Source: Gammaproteobacteria bacterium (GTDB lineage Bacteria; Pseudomonadota; Gammaproteobacteria; Xanthomonadales; Wenzhouxiangellaceae). From it: DNA of 64,000 nucleotides. Position numbers and translations under genes: made by a program. Shown one piece after another: positions 53,474 to 62,648 of the stretch. The notes under the pieces were generated by a model that did no database searches, was not told where the DNA came from, and worked only from the letters and a program-made list of their open reading frames with translations. The number at the start of each line of letters is the position of its first letter. Within the stretch, counting starts at the first letter, position 1. The stretch is from assembly GCA_021772985.1 (NCBI GenBank), contig JAJFKX010000058.1, positions 62,001 through 126,000 of the forward strand, read 5' to 3'.

Positions 53474-54106
53474 ATGAAACATGACCGCAGACGCTTCTTG
53501 AGCCTTACCGCCGGTTCTATGGCTGTAATAGGTGTAAACGCTATAGCCGCCGGCAACAATCTGAGTGGCACGCCAAGTCAGACTGCAGGGCCATTTTACC
53601 CAATAAAACTGCCATTGGATAAAGACAATGACCTGGTGCAGATCGTCGACCATGATGATCAGGCCAAAGGAATTATCGCCAATGTCTATGGCTATATTTT
53701 AGACCGGGATGGACAGCCGGTTGTGGACGCCGAAGTTGAAATCTGGCAATGCGATGCCAACGGCCGTTATCACCATCCCGATGATCCTAACGACGCGCCG
53801 ATGGATGAAAACTTTCAAGGCTATGGGAGCACCCGGACGGACATGCAAGGACGTTATCGGTTTCGCACCATCAAGCCGGTTCCTTATCCTGGCCGAACCC
53901 CGCACATCCATTATCGAATTACCTCGCCAGCCGGTGATCAACTGACTACCCAGCTGTATATCAAAGGGTTTGCAGGTAACCGGCAGGATGGCTTGTTTAA
54001 TCGTTTGGGCAGCAAAGCACGTCAACAGGCGGTATCGGTAGAGTTTGAAGAAAACACTGATGATTCGGCACAATTAATGGCGCGTTGGGATGTGGTGCTT
54101 GGTTAG
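53474..54106 (+). CDS. Tat-exported intradiol ring-cleavage dioxygenase-like protein
   Basis: A 210-aa protein with Tat signal 'RRRFLSLTAGS'. 'TPSQTAGPFYPI' and 'DAEVEIWQCDANGRYHHP' match protocatechuate 3,4-dioxygenase-like folds; the iron ligands would be the Tyr of 'GRYHH', the Tyr of 'VPYPGRTPHIHY', and its two histidines. The Fe(III) enzyme cleaves catechols in the cytoplasm in other bacteria, whereas this one is sent to the periplasm. GGGAGAGA precedes the ATG. Confidence 0.85.
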   Translation: MKHDRRRFLSLTAGSMAVIGVNAIAAGNNLSGTPSQTAGPFYPIKLPLDKDNDLVQIVDHDDQAKGIIANVYGYILDRDGQPVVDAEVEIWQCDANGRYHHPDDPNDAPMDENFQGYGSTRTDMQGRYRFRTIKPVPYPGRTPHIHYRITSPAGDQLTTQLYIKGFAGNRQDGLFNRLGSKARQQAVSVEFEENTDDSAQLMARWDVVLG

Positions 54107-54212
54107 GTAATCGCACTTTGACGGGCATCAAGGGTGTTATTGTTGTTGCTAATGATATGTTTATATCGATACTGGTGTTGCAATTACAGGGTATATCCCA
54201 AAAACTTGTGTG

Positions 54213-55253
54213 ATGCGTGCGGTAATCTATAAAGAATTTCAAACCACGCCTGAAATCAAACAGGTGGCTGACCCCAGTCCGACAGCATCAGGCGTTGTGT
54301 TAAAGGTTAAAGCAACCGGTATTTGCCGCAGTGACTGGCATGGCTGGATGGGGCATGACCAGGATATAGTGTTGCCGCATGTGCCTGGTCACGAATTGGC
54401 CGGTGTGGTGGCAGCTGTAGGTAAACATGTTCAGTGCTGGCGGGTTGGTGACCGGGTTACGTTACCGTTTGTGGGTGGCTGTGGTACATGCGGCCAGTGT
54501 TTGTCCGGTAATCACCAGGTCTGTGATGCTCAGTTTCAACCCGGTTTTACCCATTGGGGGTCTTTTGCCGAGTATGTGGCTATCGATTATGCCGATATAA
54601 ACCTGGTGGGTATCCCGGAGGCTATTGATTTTGTGACTGCAGCCAGCCTGGGATGTCGGTTTGCTACCTCATATCGAGCTGTTGTTGCTCAAGCTCAGGT
54701 CAAAGCCGGTGAATGGGTTGCTGTGTTTGGTTGTGGTGGGGTTGGTTTGTCAGCGGTAATGATTGCTGATGCGCTTGGTGCCAGAGTTATTGCGATTGAT
54801 GTTTCAGATCCAGCACTGACCCTGGCTGAGTCTGTTGGCGCTGCTTATTGCATCAAGGTGGCAGATTCCAGGGAAGTGGTGGCACAGGTCAAACAACTCA
54901 CTGATGGTGGAGCGGATGTGTCAATTGATGCCTTAGGCAGTCAGCTGACTTGTCACCAATCCATCAGCTGCTTAAAAAAACGCGGTAAACATATTCAGGT
55001 AGGTCTGATCACTGAACAAAACGGTAATGCGATAGTGCCGATGGCACAGGTGATAGCCAATGAATTGGAAATATTGGGCAGTCACGGAATGCAGGCGCAT
55101 CGCTATGGTGATATGCTGACAATGATCGAACAGGATCAATTGCAGCCGCAACAATTAATTCAGCGTTGCGTTAACCTGGAGCAATCGATAAAAGTACTAA
55201 CCAATATGAATAAGTCTGCCGAACCTGGCATCACAATGATTGATGTGTTTTAA
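54213..55253 (+). CDS. Zinc-dependent alcohol dehydrogenase
   Basis: A 346-aa MDR enzyme, with 'CRSDWHGW', 'GHELAG', the zinc lobe '[15 protein letters not shown]' and '[15 protein letters not shown]' for NAD binding. ATG 54213 is preferred over GTG 54210. Different from the 44140 gene by sequence. Oxidises or reduces a short alcohol; unidentified. Confidence 0.87.
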   Translation: MRAVIYKEFQTTPEIKQVADPSPTASGVVLKVKATGICRSDWHGWMGHDQDIVLPHVPGHELAGVVAAVGKHVQCWRVGDRVTLPFVGGCGTCGQCLSGNHQVCDAQFQPGFTHWGSFAEYVAIDYADINLVGIPEAIDFVTAASLGCRFATSYRAVVAQAQVKAGEWVAVFGCGGVGLSAVMIADALGARVIAIDVSDPALTLAESVGAAYCIKVADSREVVAQVKQLTDGGADVSIDALGSQLTCHQSISCLKKRGKHIQVGLITEQNGNAIVPMAQVIANELEILGSHGMQAHRYGDMLTMIEQDQLQPQQLIQRCVNLEQSIKVLTNMNKSAEPGITMIDVF

Positions 55254-55268
55254 ACATTAATTAATATC

Positions 55269-55955
55269 ATGCATAACCATCAGAGCATAGCAGCACGAAT
55301 CAACCGTGGCACCGTGGTTGTGCTAATGCTGGTGATGGCTGCAGAGCTGTTATGGGCATTACTGGAGCGGCAATGGCTCACAGTATTTTTGGTGGCGCTG
55401 ATTATTATGACTGTTGCCGTACCATTTTTTTATAGAAAAAAGCTCCCGGTAAAAATTCCGATGGAGTTTCATATGCTGATAATATTTTTTATTTTTGCTT
55501 CCTTGTTTTTGGGTGAAGTACAGAGTTTTTATCAGCGAGTATGGTGGTGGGATGTTGCTTTACATGTTACTTCTGGCTTGTTGCTGGGTGTGCTCGGTTT
55601 TTTACTGGTCTACGTGCTGAATGAAAGCGAACGCGTGGAAGTATATCTAAGACCGAGTTTTGTGGCTTTATTTGCGTTTCTGTTTGCGGTTACGGTGGGT
55701 GTTTTTTGGGAGTTGTTTGAGTTTTCCATGGATCAGCTATTTGGTACCCAAATGCAAAAACCGATGTTTGGAGATCCATCAGGTTTAACGGACAGCATGT
55801 GGGATTTGATCGTGGATACGTTTGGCGCTTTATTTATCAGCATCCTGGGATGGTGGTATCTGCACCGGCAGACCGGGTCTTTCATGGAGCGCTGGATAGC
55901 CCAGTTTGTGGCCAGTAATCCGAGGTTGTTTTTGGCTCGCTTGGATAAGCAATAG
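55269..55955 (+). CDS. Polytopic membrane protein (DUF2238/YjdF-like)
   Basis: A 228-aa protein with six helices. 'WWWDVALHVTSGLLLGVLGF' and 'GVFWELFEFSMDQLFGT' contain the acidic and His residues conserved in this uncharacterised family. Starts 15 bases after the dehydrogenase and is probably co-transcribed. Confidence 0.65.
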   Translation: MHNHQSIAARINRGTVVVLMLVMAAELLWALLERQWLTVFLVALIIMTVAVPFFYRKKLPVKIPMEFHMLIIFFIFASLFLGEVQSFYQRVWWWDVALHVTSGLLLGVLGFLLVYVLNESERVEVYLRPSFVALFAFLFAVTVGVFWELFEFSMDQLFGTQMQKPMFGDPSGLTDSMWDLIVDTFGALFISILGWWYLHRQTGSFMERWIAQFVASNPRLFLARLDKQ

Positions 55956-55988
55956 TTATTTCCAACTGCAGAAAATCACCCTGAGCTT

Positions 55989-56031
55989 AAAATCTGAATC
56001 AACTGTTGCTGGATGTTGCCTATCAGATTTT
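55989..56031. terminator. Bidirectional terminator-like hairpin
   Basis: AAAATCTGA (55989-55997) and TCAGATTTT (56023-56031) are exact inverted copies between convergent genes ending at 55955 and 56033. The long loop (25 bases) weakens it, but the flanking T runs fit termination on both strands. Confidence 0.45.
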
Positions 56032-56032
56032 G

Positions 56033-56632
56033 TTATAACTCAGGATGAGCATTTTCCAGGATTTCAAATTTTTGTATAGTTCTTAATGCATCCGCTTCTT
56101 TGAATGCTTTGCTGCGTCGTCGGAATGCAGTGATAGCCATTATTGAAATGGCAGTAAGCAAAAGCCCAATCCCGAGCACCCGCTTCAGGTCAAAAAATTC
56201 GATCACAGCTGTGTCGCGTAAACCTATTAAAACCAGGCTGAAAAGCACTATCACAAAAAAGCCGGCTGATACCAATGTGACCATTGCCAACCGCTGGTTC
56301 GAGACCGCCCGGCGCAGCATAAAATCCATATTGTCGCGTAAATTCAGCGACAAACCACGCGCAAATGATAAGCGTAAATACAGTCTCCAGACGGCGATCA
56401 CCGTTATGCCAATAGCGGTGATGGAAGTCCAGGCAATCCACATGATGGTGCCTTCGGCTATGGCAAGCGTTGATAGTTCCCAAATCATGTAAAACAAGGC
56501 GGCAAGATTAAATAGTGCCAATATATATGAACGCCAACGGCTCAGGTTTACAGTGCGCTGCAGGGCAGCATCACCTTCACCATTATCGGTTAACCACGCA
56601 GCTTGCAGTTCTTCCCAGGAATCAATTGGCAT
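56033..56632 (-). CDS. Four-helix membrane protein of the ECF sigma operon
   Basis: From ATG 56632 (GGAG seven bases upstream) the product is 199 aa; it overlaps the sigma gene by 11 bases. N-terminal ~35 residues are cytosolic ('WEELQAAWLTDNGEGDAALQ'), then four hydrophobic helices and a charged C-terminal tail. Its place after an ECF sigma gene suggests an anti-sigma or membrane partner role, but no zinc-binding anti-sigma motif is present. Confidence 0.6.
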   Translation of the reverse strand: MPIDSWEELQAAWLTDNGEGDAALQRTVNLSRWRSYILALFNLAALFYMIWELSTLAIAEGTIMWIAWTSITAIGITVIAVWRLYLRLSFARGLSLNLRDNMDFMLRRAVSNQRLAMVTLVSAGFFVIVLFSLVLIGLRDTAVIEFFDLKRVLGIGLLLTAISIMAITAFRRRSKAFKEADALRTIQKFEILENAHPEL

Positions 56633-57134
56633 AAGGATTCTCCAACAACTCAGCCAGCTTCGATTTTGCACGGTTAAGGCGGACGCTGATGGCGCCAGCA
56701 GAAACACCGATTATCTCTGCAATTTCTCCTGTTTTATATCCGTCAAGCATTAAAACTGTGGGTTCACGCAGGCTTAGCGGCAGGCGTGTGACAGCATACC
56801 GTATGTTTTGGGCGGTCAATTTTGCTTGAACACTCACTTCAGGGTTTGGTTCTTCCATCGGCAAATCCTGTGATAAATTTGCTTTTGCCGAGTTACGTGC
56901 ATGTTTTGCTGCGTGCGACATGCAGCGGTTAACGGCAACCCGCCCGATAAATGTTTTGATATTGGCATCCCCTCGAAAATTGGGTAATGCCTGCCAAATC
57001 GCCAGGGCAATATCCTGGATCAAATCTTTGCGCAGGTCATGATCATGTTCGTGCGCTGCTGCGATGCGGTGAATAAAGCCCTGCATCTGTTTAATGGCGG
57101 CATTATATTTGTACTCGCGTTCGTTAATATCCAT
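56622..57134 (-). CDS. ECF-type RNA polymerase sigma factor
   Basis: A 170-aa protein with sigma-2 ('DLIQDIALAIWQALPNFRG', 'KTFIGRVAVNRC') and sigma-4 ('RLPLSLREPTVLMLDGYKTGEIAEIIG') regions. Its start overlaps the ABC permease stop by one base. Probably directs transcription of this operon or of envelope genes. Partner membrane protein follows. Confidence 0.88.
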   Translation of the reverse strand: MDINEREYKYNAAIKQMQGFIHRIAAAHEHDHDLRKDLIQDIALAIWQALPNFRGDANIKTFIGRVAVNRCMSHAAKHARNSAKANLSQDLPMEEPNPEVSVQAKLTAQNIRYAVTRLPLSLREPTVLMLDGYKTGEIAEIIGVSAGAISVRLNRAKSKLAELLENPYAN

Positions 57135-58294
57135 CAGGCACGCAGCAATCGCTCACTTCTATAGGTGATTACACAAATGTATAGACAGACTCCGGCAGCT
57201 GCTAAAGCCAGTGTGCCACCAGCTAGCGTCAGTGCCGGGTCTAAAGGTCGATCCAGTAACGCCTGCTGCAACATACCCAAATGATGTGCTATCGGTAGAT
57301 AAACAACATCCGGTGTATGTTCTTTTTTAAACACTGCGGTAAAGGCAACCACAACGGGTAAGAATGCAAGCAACGATAAATAGGTTTGTGCTTCTTTATA
57401 CGTTTTCGATCTTAATGAAATTGCCATTTGTAATGCTGCAATCATGCCGATGAAAGGCGCTAATATAATCATCATATCGCGTTGTGCAGTGACCGATGCA
57501 TACAGCAGGACACCAATCTCAGTGGTCGGTGAAGCATTAATTGCAAACGCAGCGGTTAGCACAGTAATGCCAACACCCAACAAACCGATGGCAGTGGCCA
57601 CAAGCCATTTCCCCATGACGATGGACCATTGTCCTGCTGGTTGCATCAATAACGGTTGCAAGGCATCACGCTCTCGCTCACCGGCTGTCATATCAGCTGC
57701 AATGGAAAGACTGGCAAAAAATGGTGCCATGACAAAAAACAGAACAAGCAACCTTGAGATAGCCATCGTGGCCACGGAGTCTTCAGCAACATCACGTATT
57801 TTCAAATCTACGGCTCTGATAATATCCGGATTGATGCCTTGCGCTATCAGCCGGGTCTGTGCATAACGGGATTGAATTGCACTGATTGCGATTTGCAGGC
57901 GCTCAACGGATTGCAGACCGGCGTCAGTTGTTTGATCAACATACAATTCAAGTTCGGCTAGTTCTGTGCGGTTTAATTTTATTGGGAATGCATCATTGAT
58001 AACCAGTACGGCATCATGATCTATGAGTGCTCCAGCCGGACTTTTATGCTCCAGTATGGAAACTTCAATTTCGTCATTAGCAATTAACTCAACCAGCACA
58101 GGTGCATGTTGTGCACCCAGAACAGCCAATCGAGTGGGCATTTCATTATTTTCTTCAATCGCCAGCGCGTTCAATATTAGAAAAATGACGAATGCCCCAA
58201 ATGCTGAATAAACAATCGCAGATAACAACGACCTGCGATCGCGGAAAGCATCTTTCAACTCTTTACGTGCCACGCTTAAAATATCTTGCATCAT
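57134..58294 (-). CDS. ABC-2 type permease (NatB-like)
   Basis: A 386-aa protein: a first helix near residue 25, a large extracytoplasmic domain to ~180, then five helices with 'MTAGERERDALQPLLMQP' on the cytoplasmic side, the ABC-2 consensus. Pairs with the ATPase encoded upstream (4-base overlap). It exports sodium or another small substrate in NatAB homologues; substrate here unknown. Confidence 0.83.
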   Translation of the reverse strand: MMQDILSVARKELKDAFRDRRSLLSAIVYSAFGAFVIFLILNALAIEENNEMPTRLAVLGAQHAPVLVELIANDEIEVSILEHKSPAGALIDHDAVLVINDAFPIKLNRTELAELELYVDQTTDAGLQSVERLQIAISAIQSRYAQTRLIAQGINPDIIRAVDLKIRDVAEDSVATMAISRLLVLFFVMAPFFASLSIAADMTAGERERDALQPLLMQPAGQWSIVMGKWLVATAIGLLGVGITVLTAAFAINASPTTEIGVLLYASVTAQRDMMIILAPFIGMIAALQMAISLRSKTYKEAQTYLSLLAFLPVVVAFTAVFKKEHTPDVVYLPIAHHLGMLQQALLDRPLDPALTLAGGTLALAAAGVCLYICVITYRSERLLRA

Positions 58295-59037
58295 AATAGT
58301 TGCTCGCTTTGTTGAATTCGGCCGGCTTGACTGAAGTGCATAAATGCATCCTCCAGGTTCGCTGCGCCGGACTGCGCCAGCACTTCTTCCAAGCTACCAC
58401 TTACAACTGTTTTCCCGTCGGCAATAATCACTATGTGTTCAGCAATACGTTCGACCTCAGGCATGACATGGCTGGAAAATACCACACAGCAACCGTTATC
58501 ACGTGCATCCACCAATACCCGCCGTAATTGTCTTACACCGCTTACATCCAATCCTCTGGTAGGCTCATCCAAGACAAGGTTTTGCGGGTTATGAACCAAT
58601 GCTCTGGCTAAAGCGGTACGCATCGACTGGCCGGTAGAAAAGCCTTCTGTTCGACGATTAAGAATGCTGCCAAGCTGGAGGCGGTCGGTAATATGGTTGA
58701 TAGCCAGCTTCAATGCTTGCCCGGACAAGCCATGCAGCCGGCCAAAATATTCTATGTGCTCGCGCACTGTAAGCCGCGGGTACAGACCGAACCGGTCAGG
58801 GAACAGCCCGAGGCGTGATTGTGCTTCGCGTGGTTTATGAGCTGGGTCAATGCCATCAATCAGCGCTTGGCCCTGTTTAGGTTTAAGTAGGCCCGCGAGC
58901 ATCCGTAAAGTAGTGCTTTTCCCGGAACCGTTGAGGCCAAGCAAAGCAGTTATCTTTCCATCAGGTGCTGCAAAAGAGACATCCGAAACAGCATGGACTT
59001 TTGCAAACTGTTTAGCCAGGTTATTGCAGGTTATCAT
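58291..59037 (-). CDS. ABC transporter ATPase (NatA-like)
   Basis: ATG 59037, with GAGGAG upstream, gives 248 aa and leaves a ten-base gap from the hydrolase stop; a longer frame to 59142 has no family support. Walker A 'GLNGSGKST', signature 'FSTGQSMRTALARAL', Walker B 'NLVLDEPTRGLDV', and 'FSSHVMPEV'. Drives the adjacent ABC-2 permease. Confidence 0.9.
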   Translation of the reverse strand: MITCNNLAKQFAKVHAVSDVSFAAPDGKITALLGLNGSGKSTTLRMLAGLLKPKQGQALIDGIDPAHKPREAQSRLGLFPDRFGLYPRLTVREHIEYFGRLHGLSGQALKLAINHITDRLQLGSILNRRTEGFSTGQSMRTALARALVHNPQNLVLDEPTRGLDVSGVRQLRRVLVDARDNGCCVVFSSHVMPEVERIAEHIVIIADGKTVVSGSLEEVLAQSGAANLEDAFMHFSQAGRIQQSEQLL

Positions 59038-59047
59038 TTGAAGCTCC

Positions 59048-60505
59048 TCAAGCCGGACCGCCGGTGGCTGTGGTAATAAACGGCACAGCTTTAAGCTTAT
59101 CCAGGCAAGTGGTATCAAGTACCTGTAAGTCAAGCGTTTCAATAAATGCCGTCATCAGGTCTGGCATGCACCCGGCAATACTGACGATATGCGCACGGTG
59201 CTGTACTACTATGTGCCTGTAAACCGGTAATTTAGCTGCTACGTGTTGCGCTAGCGAAGGTGGAGTTATCGGATCAAGAATTCCAGATAATAATAGTGTT
59301 GGCGGGGCAGCAGCTGGGTCATCGTAAGGTTTGTTGCTCGGAGTAACCGGCCAGACACCACATATATCCCGCCACAAGCTGTAATCGGTATCACCTGCAT
59401 AAGTACCCTGTGCGTAATTTTGAGCCTGTTCAGGTGAAATTCTGGGGATATCTTCTGCGCATAATACTGACATCATCAGACCAAAGTGTATCCCGCCTGA
59501 CAAATTGCCATCGAACCAGTTGGAAATCGCAAACAGAGAAGAAAAATCACCTGCAACAGCGCTGGCCATAGCAATCGGTAAATGGATACGTCTTTGTGGG
59601 GTATACATTCCCGAATGCAGCACCCCGGTAAGGAATTCAGCGGTAATGACAAACTCGGTGTTTTTACCGGTCAGCGGGTGCTTTAGTGAAATTTTCAGCG
59701 GTTGTTCGCTGATATTACTCAGCAGCGCTAAAAACCTCTCACCAAGATTGGGAAATGCCTGTGCGCAAGCAGGTGAGTTTTGGCAGTCTGACAGCAGCAT
59801 GCGAAATGCACGGTCGGAGCTTTGTGCCGTTGTTGCATAGATCGGCATTGATGGCGGGGTAACCGAATCAATGATTAGCGAACGCGCCTGTTGTGGAAAC
59901 TGAGCAGCATAGAGCAAAGCTACCCGGGTGCCATACGAACCACCCCATAAGTTAATTTGCGTATAACCAAGCGCCTGGCGTAAAGCGTCAATATCCTTAA
60001 TTGCACTGTGGGTGCCGAAATAATTCGGATCGATATCCAATTGCTTGGCACATGTGGCAACTGCCTGGAGTATAACTTCGGTGTCAATTGCAAATGAATC
60101 GCCCAAATGACAATCCAGTGGATGTGAGCCTCCAGTTCCACGCTGATCCATTAAGATAATGTCACGACTGCGCAGCACTTTGGTGAAAGCTGTATCAACC
60201 AGACGGCCCATCAAACCGGCCGCCTGTCCAGGTCCGCCGGCTAACAAAATCAACGGTTCAGCAGGATGCAATGATACTGAAGGGATTTTTGCCAGGTGAA
60301 GTCTAAGCTTTTTACCAGTTGGGTTATCCCAATCGAGTGGAACACTGAACTCTGCACATACCGCATGGCCATCATAATGATCGATATAACAGCGGTTAAA
60401 TTGGCTAAGTTTTGTTGTCTGTGAAGCTGCTGATTCGGTCGTATTGAAAAATATGACCAATCCAACGATGACCAATTCAAATGTTGCTCGAGCACTGCGT
60501 GCCAT
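59048..60505 (-). CDS. Secreted alpha/beta hydrolase with TAP-like domain
   Basis: A 485-aa protein with a signal peptide ending near 'TESAA'. 'LAGGPGQAAG' and the nucleophile elbow 'GGSYGTRVALLYA' place it with tripeptidyl aminopeptidase/proline iminopeptidase-like hydrolases; the C-terminal 'LLLSGILDPITPPSLA' and 'VVQHRAHIVS' supply the Asp and His. AGGAG lies six bases before the ATG. It heads the operon 60505-56033, suggesting that the enzyme and exporter are co-regulated. Confidence 0.85.
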   Translation of the reverse strand: MARSARATFELVIVGLVIFFNTTESAASQTTKLSQFNRCYIDHYDGHAVCAEFSVPLDWDNPTGKKLRLHLAKIPSVSLHPAEPLILLAGGPGQAAGLMGRLVDTAFTKVLRSRDIILMDQRGTGGSHPLDCHLGDSFAIDTEVILQAVATCAKQLDIDPNYFGTHSAIKDIDALRQALGYTQINLWGGSYGTRVALLYAAQFPQQARSLIIDSVTPPSMPIYATTAQSSDRAFRMLLSDCQNSPACAQAFPNLGERFLALLSNISEQPLKISLKHPLTGKNTEFVITAEFLTGVLHSGMYTPQRRIHLPIAMASAVAGDFSSLFAISNWFDGNLSGGIHFGLMMSVLCAEDIPRISPEQAQNYAQGTYAGDTDYSLWRDICGVWPVTPSNKPYDDPAAAPPTLLLSGILDPITPPSLAQHVAAKLPVYRHIVVQHRAHIVSIAGCMPDLMTAFIETLDLQVLDTTCLDKLKAVPFITTATGGPA

Positions 60506-60761
60506 CCAAAACTCCTAATGGTTGTTTTAGATCAATTAGTCTTGCCGAGAGTGAAAACCTTACATACTGCAACAGAAAAAGTAGCCTAGTGAATGACTCC
60601 TGAAGACTTTAGGGACAGTAATCAGTAATAATTAAGTTTAAGTTATCAGCCAACAATCAGGTAGGTGAACTGGTTGTCGGCGTGGTTGTAATTGGTTGAA
60701 AGACAACAGCTATTCACTATCTAAAACCTGGCATAATCAGATATGCCCGTAACTAAAATTG

Positions 60762-62045
60762 TTAAGCTAATTGTGTGATCAACTCACAAAACCGATTGAT
60801 CTCAGCCTCTGTGGTAAATACATTTGGCGAAACCCTTAAACTGTTCAGTTGCGGATCATCAAACGGCCTTACAACCACACCATGTTTCTCAAACAAAACC
60901 TTGGCTGTGTCACTGGCTTTGGCGTGTTTTATGCCGATGGAATACAGTGAGCCGGACAAGTCCCAGTTTCGTGGTGACTTCCAAACCAGGCCTGATGTGG
61001 CATCAACCTTGGCCATGGTATGGCGCCATAATGCCTGGTAGCGTTCCAGTTTTTTCACTGCTCCGAGCTGGGCCTGAAAGTGTAAGGCATCGCCCAAAGC
61101 CATTAACGCCGGGAAGTTGCGGGTGCCATAGTCTTCGAACACACGTACGCTGCCATGCCAGCGCTCCTGTCCCCAGGTAACCCACATGGGTTGCAGGCTT
61201 TTGAACAATTTTTTATTGATATAAGCTGCGCCAAGACCTTTGGGGGCTTGTACCCACTTGTGTGGACTGGTGGCATAAACATCCACGCCGCTGGAGGCGA
61301 CTTCTAACGGCAACATGCCAAATGTCTGTGCACCATCTACCAATACAAACTCAACCCCTTTCGCATGCGCCATATTGGCCAGCTCAGTAATTGGATGGCG
61401 TAAGCCGATGGTGTTATCGATGTGTGGTAATACCAGCACACGTGTTTTATCCGTTATTTCCTGTGCGTATAAGGCAACAATATCGTCAACAGAATAGTTG
61501 AGCACATCGACCAATGGGAAATTGAATTGTTTAATGGTAAAACCGCGTCGCTGTGACTGGTGTGTCCAGCAAATACTGGCACCTGGGTGATTAAGGCTGG
61601 AAAAAAGCACCTCATCGCCTATCACCAACGGTAAACCCTGGGCCAGCAGGTTAAAGGTTTCAGTGACATTATGGGTCAAGGCAAGCTGGTCAGCATTGCA
61701 ACCCAGCATTTCAGCAGCTTGCTGTCGGACTTGTTCACGTCCGCTGTCCCAGACTCCACCCCACATATGCAGCCAAGGATTGGTTTCGCACAGCTGCAGA
61801 TAAGAGATATGTGCTTGTTGCACGTTTATTGGAATTGTTCCAATAGAGCCGTGATTCAGGTAGGACACTTGTGGCGCCAGGCTGTACTGCCCGGCGAGAG
61901 AGTGATAATCAAGCGTTGCAGCGTGCGCCGCTGCGCTGTCTGCCTGTGCCTGGATGTCAGTAATTCGGCCCATCAGACTGATTGTCAGTGCTGATGCTCC
62001 AGCAGCGTGTAAAAACCGCCGCCGAGATAAAGAAATGCTTGTCAT
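60762..62045 (-). CDS. Tat-exported class V aminotransferase (isopenicillin N epimerase-like)
   Basis: A 427-aa PLP enzyme with Tat signal 'SRRRFLHAAGASAL'. The PLP lysine is in 'TSPHKWVQAPKGLG', preceded by 'LVDGAQTFG'. The NifS-like fold resembles isopenicillin N epimerase and cysteine desulfurases, but no catalytic Cys is evident. An exported PLP enzyme is unusual, since the Tat system must carry it folded with cofactor. It ends an operon with the NTF2-like and DUF885 genes. Confidence 0.82.
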   Translation of the reverse strand: MTSISLSRRRFLHAAGASALTISLMGRITDIQAQADSAAAHAATLDYHSLAGQYSLAPQVSYLNHGSIGTIPINVQQAHISYLQLCETNPWLHMWGGVWDSGREQVRQQAAEMLGCNADQLALTHNVTETFNLLAQGLPLVIGDEVLFSSLNHPGASICWTHQSQRRGFTIKQFNFPLVDVLNYSVDDIVALYAQEITDKTRVLVLPHIDNTIGLRHPITELANMAHAKGVEFVLVDGAQTFGMLPLEVASSGVDVYATSPHKWVQAPKGLGAAYINKKLFKSLQPMWVTWGQERWHGSVRVFEDYGTRNFPALMALGDALHFQAQLGAVKKLERYQALWRHTMAKVDATSGLVWKSPRNWDLSGSLYSIGIKHAKASDTAKVLFEKHGVVVRPFDDPQLNSLRVSPNVFTTEAEINRFCELITQLA

Positions 62046-62066
62046 ACTACTAATGCCACCTGCGGA

Positions 62067-62561
62067 CTAATTAGTCTCATGCTGAGGGTTTGTCGGGCAG
62101 TCTTCAGTTTCCACTGTCCACATAATATTAGCGATTTGCCATTGACCATCCTGTTTGACTAAATCTATTGAATCAACACCGCAATGAGAAAATTTGCCAT
62201 CAATCCAGAAATCATACTCACCCCATACAACCGCAATAGAGTCATGTATCAAAACTACCGGTGGTTGGGTAAATTGTTCAAGGTAGCTATGGTCATCTGG
62301 TTTGATACTGGCTATCAATTCTGAATTTTGGCGCAATTGCATGACCTGATTTCCCGAATCAGGTTCAGGCCGTATGGCGATAGCAACGCCTTGCTCTAAC
62401 AGCAGGGTTTTCCATAATTGCGGATCACGACTGGCTATTGCATCAAAAGTGCGTTGCACTACACCCAGCACCCGCTCACGCTCGTTTTGATTTTCTGCAT
62501 GTGCTTTAAAAGTGATGGCACTCAACAACATCAGTGTTGATAGTGGTAAGGCTCTTAGCAT
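62067..62561 (-). CDS. Exported NTF2-like (SnoaL-type) protein
   Basis: ATG 62561 gives a signal peptide ending 'KAHA' and 164 aa; the frame extends to 62618 without a signal. 'RTFDAIASRDPQLWKTLL' and the end 'VDSIDLVKQDGQWQIANIMWT' are typical of NTF2-like folds. Catalysis unknown. 21 bases precede the aminotransferase gene. Confidence 0.7.
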   Translation of the reverse strand: MLRALPLSTLMLLSAITFKAHAENQNERERVLGVVQRTFDAIASRDPQLWKTLLLEQGVAIAIRPEPDSGNQVMQLRQNSELIASIKPDDHSYLEQFTQPPVVLIHDSIAVVWGEYDFWIDGKFSHCGVDSIDLVKQDGQWQIANIMWTVETEDCPTNPQHETN

Positions 62562-62648
62562 AGTTGTTTCTATTTGGACTGGTTTGAGGAAATCACATCG
62601 ATACCACGCGAACTGCAACCTTGCCAGATAGTGTCAATCCAGAGAACC

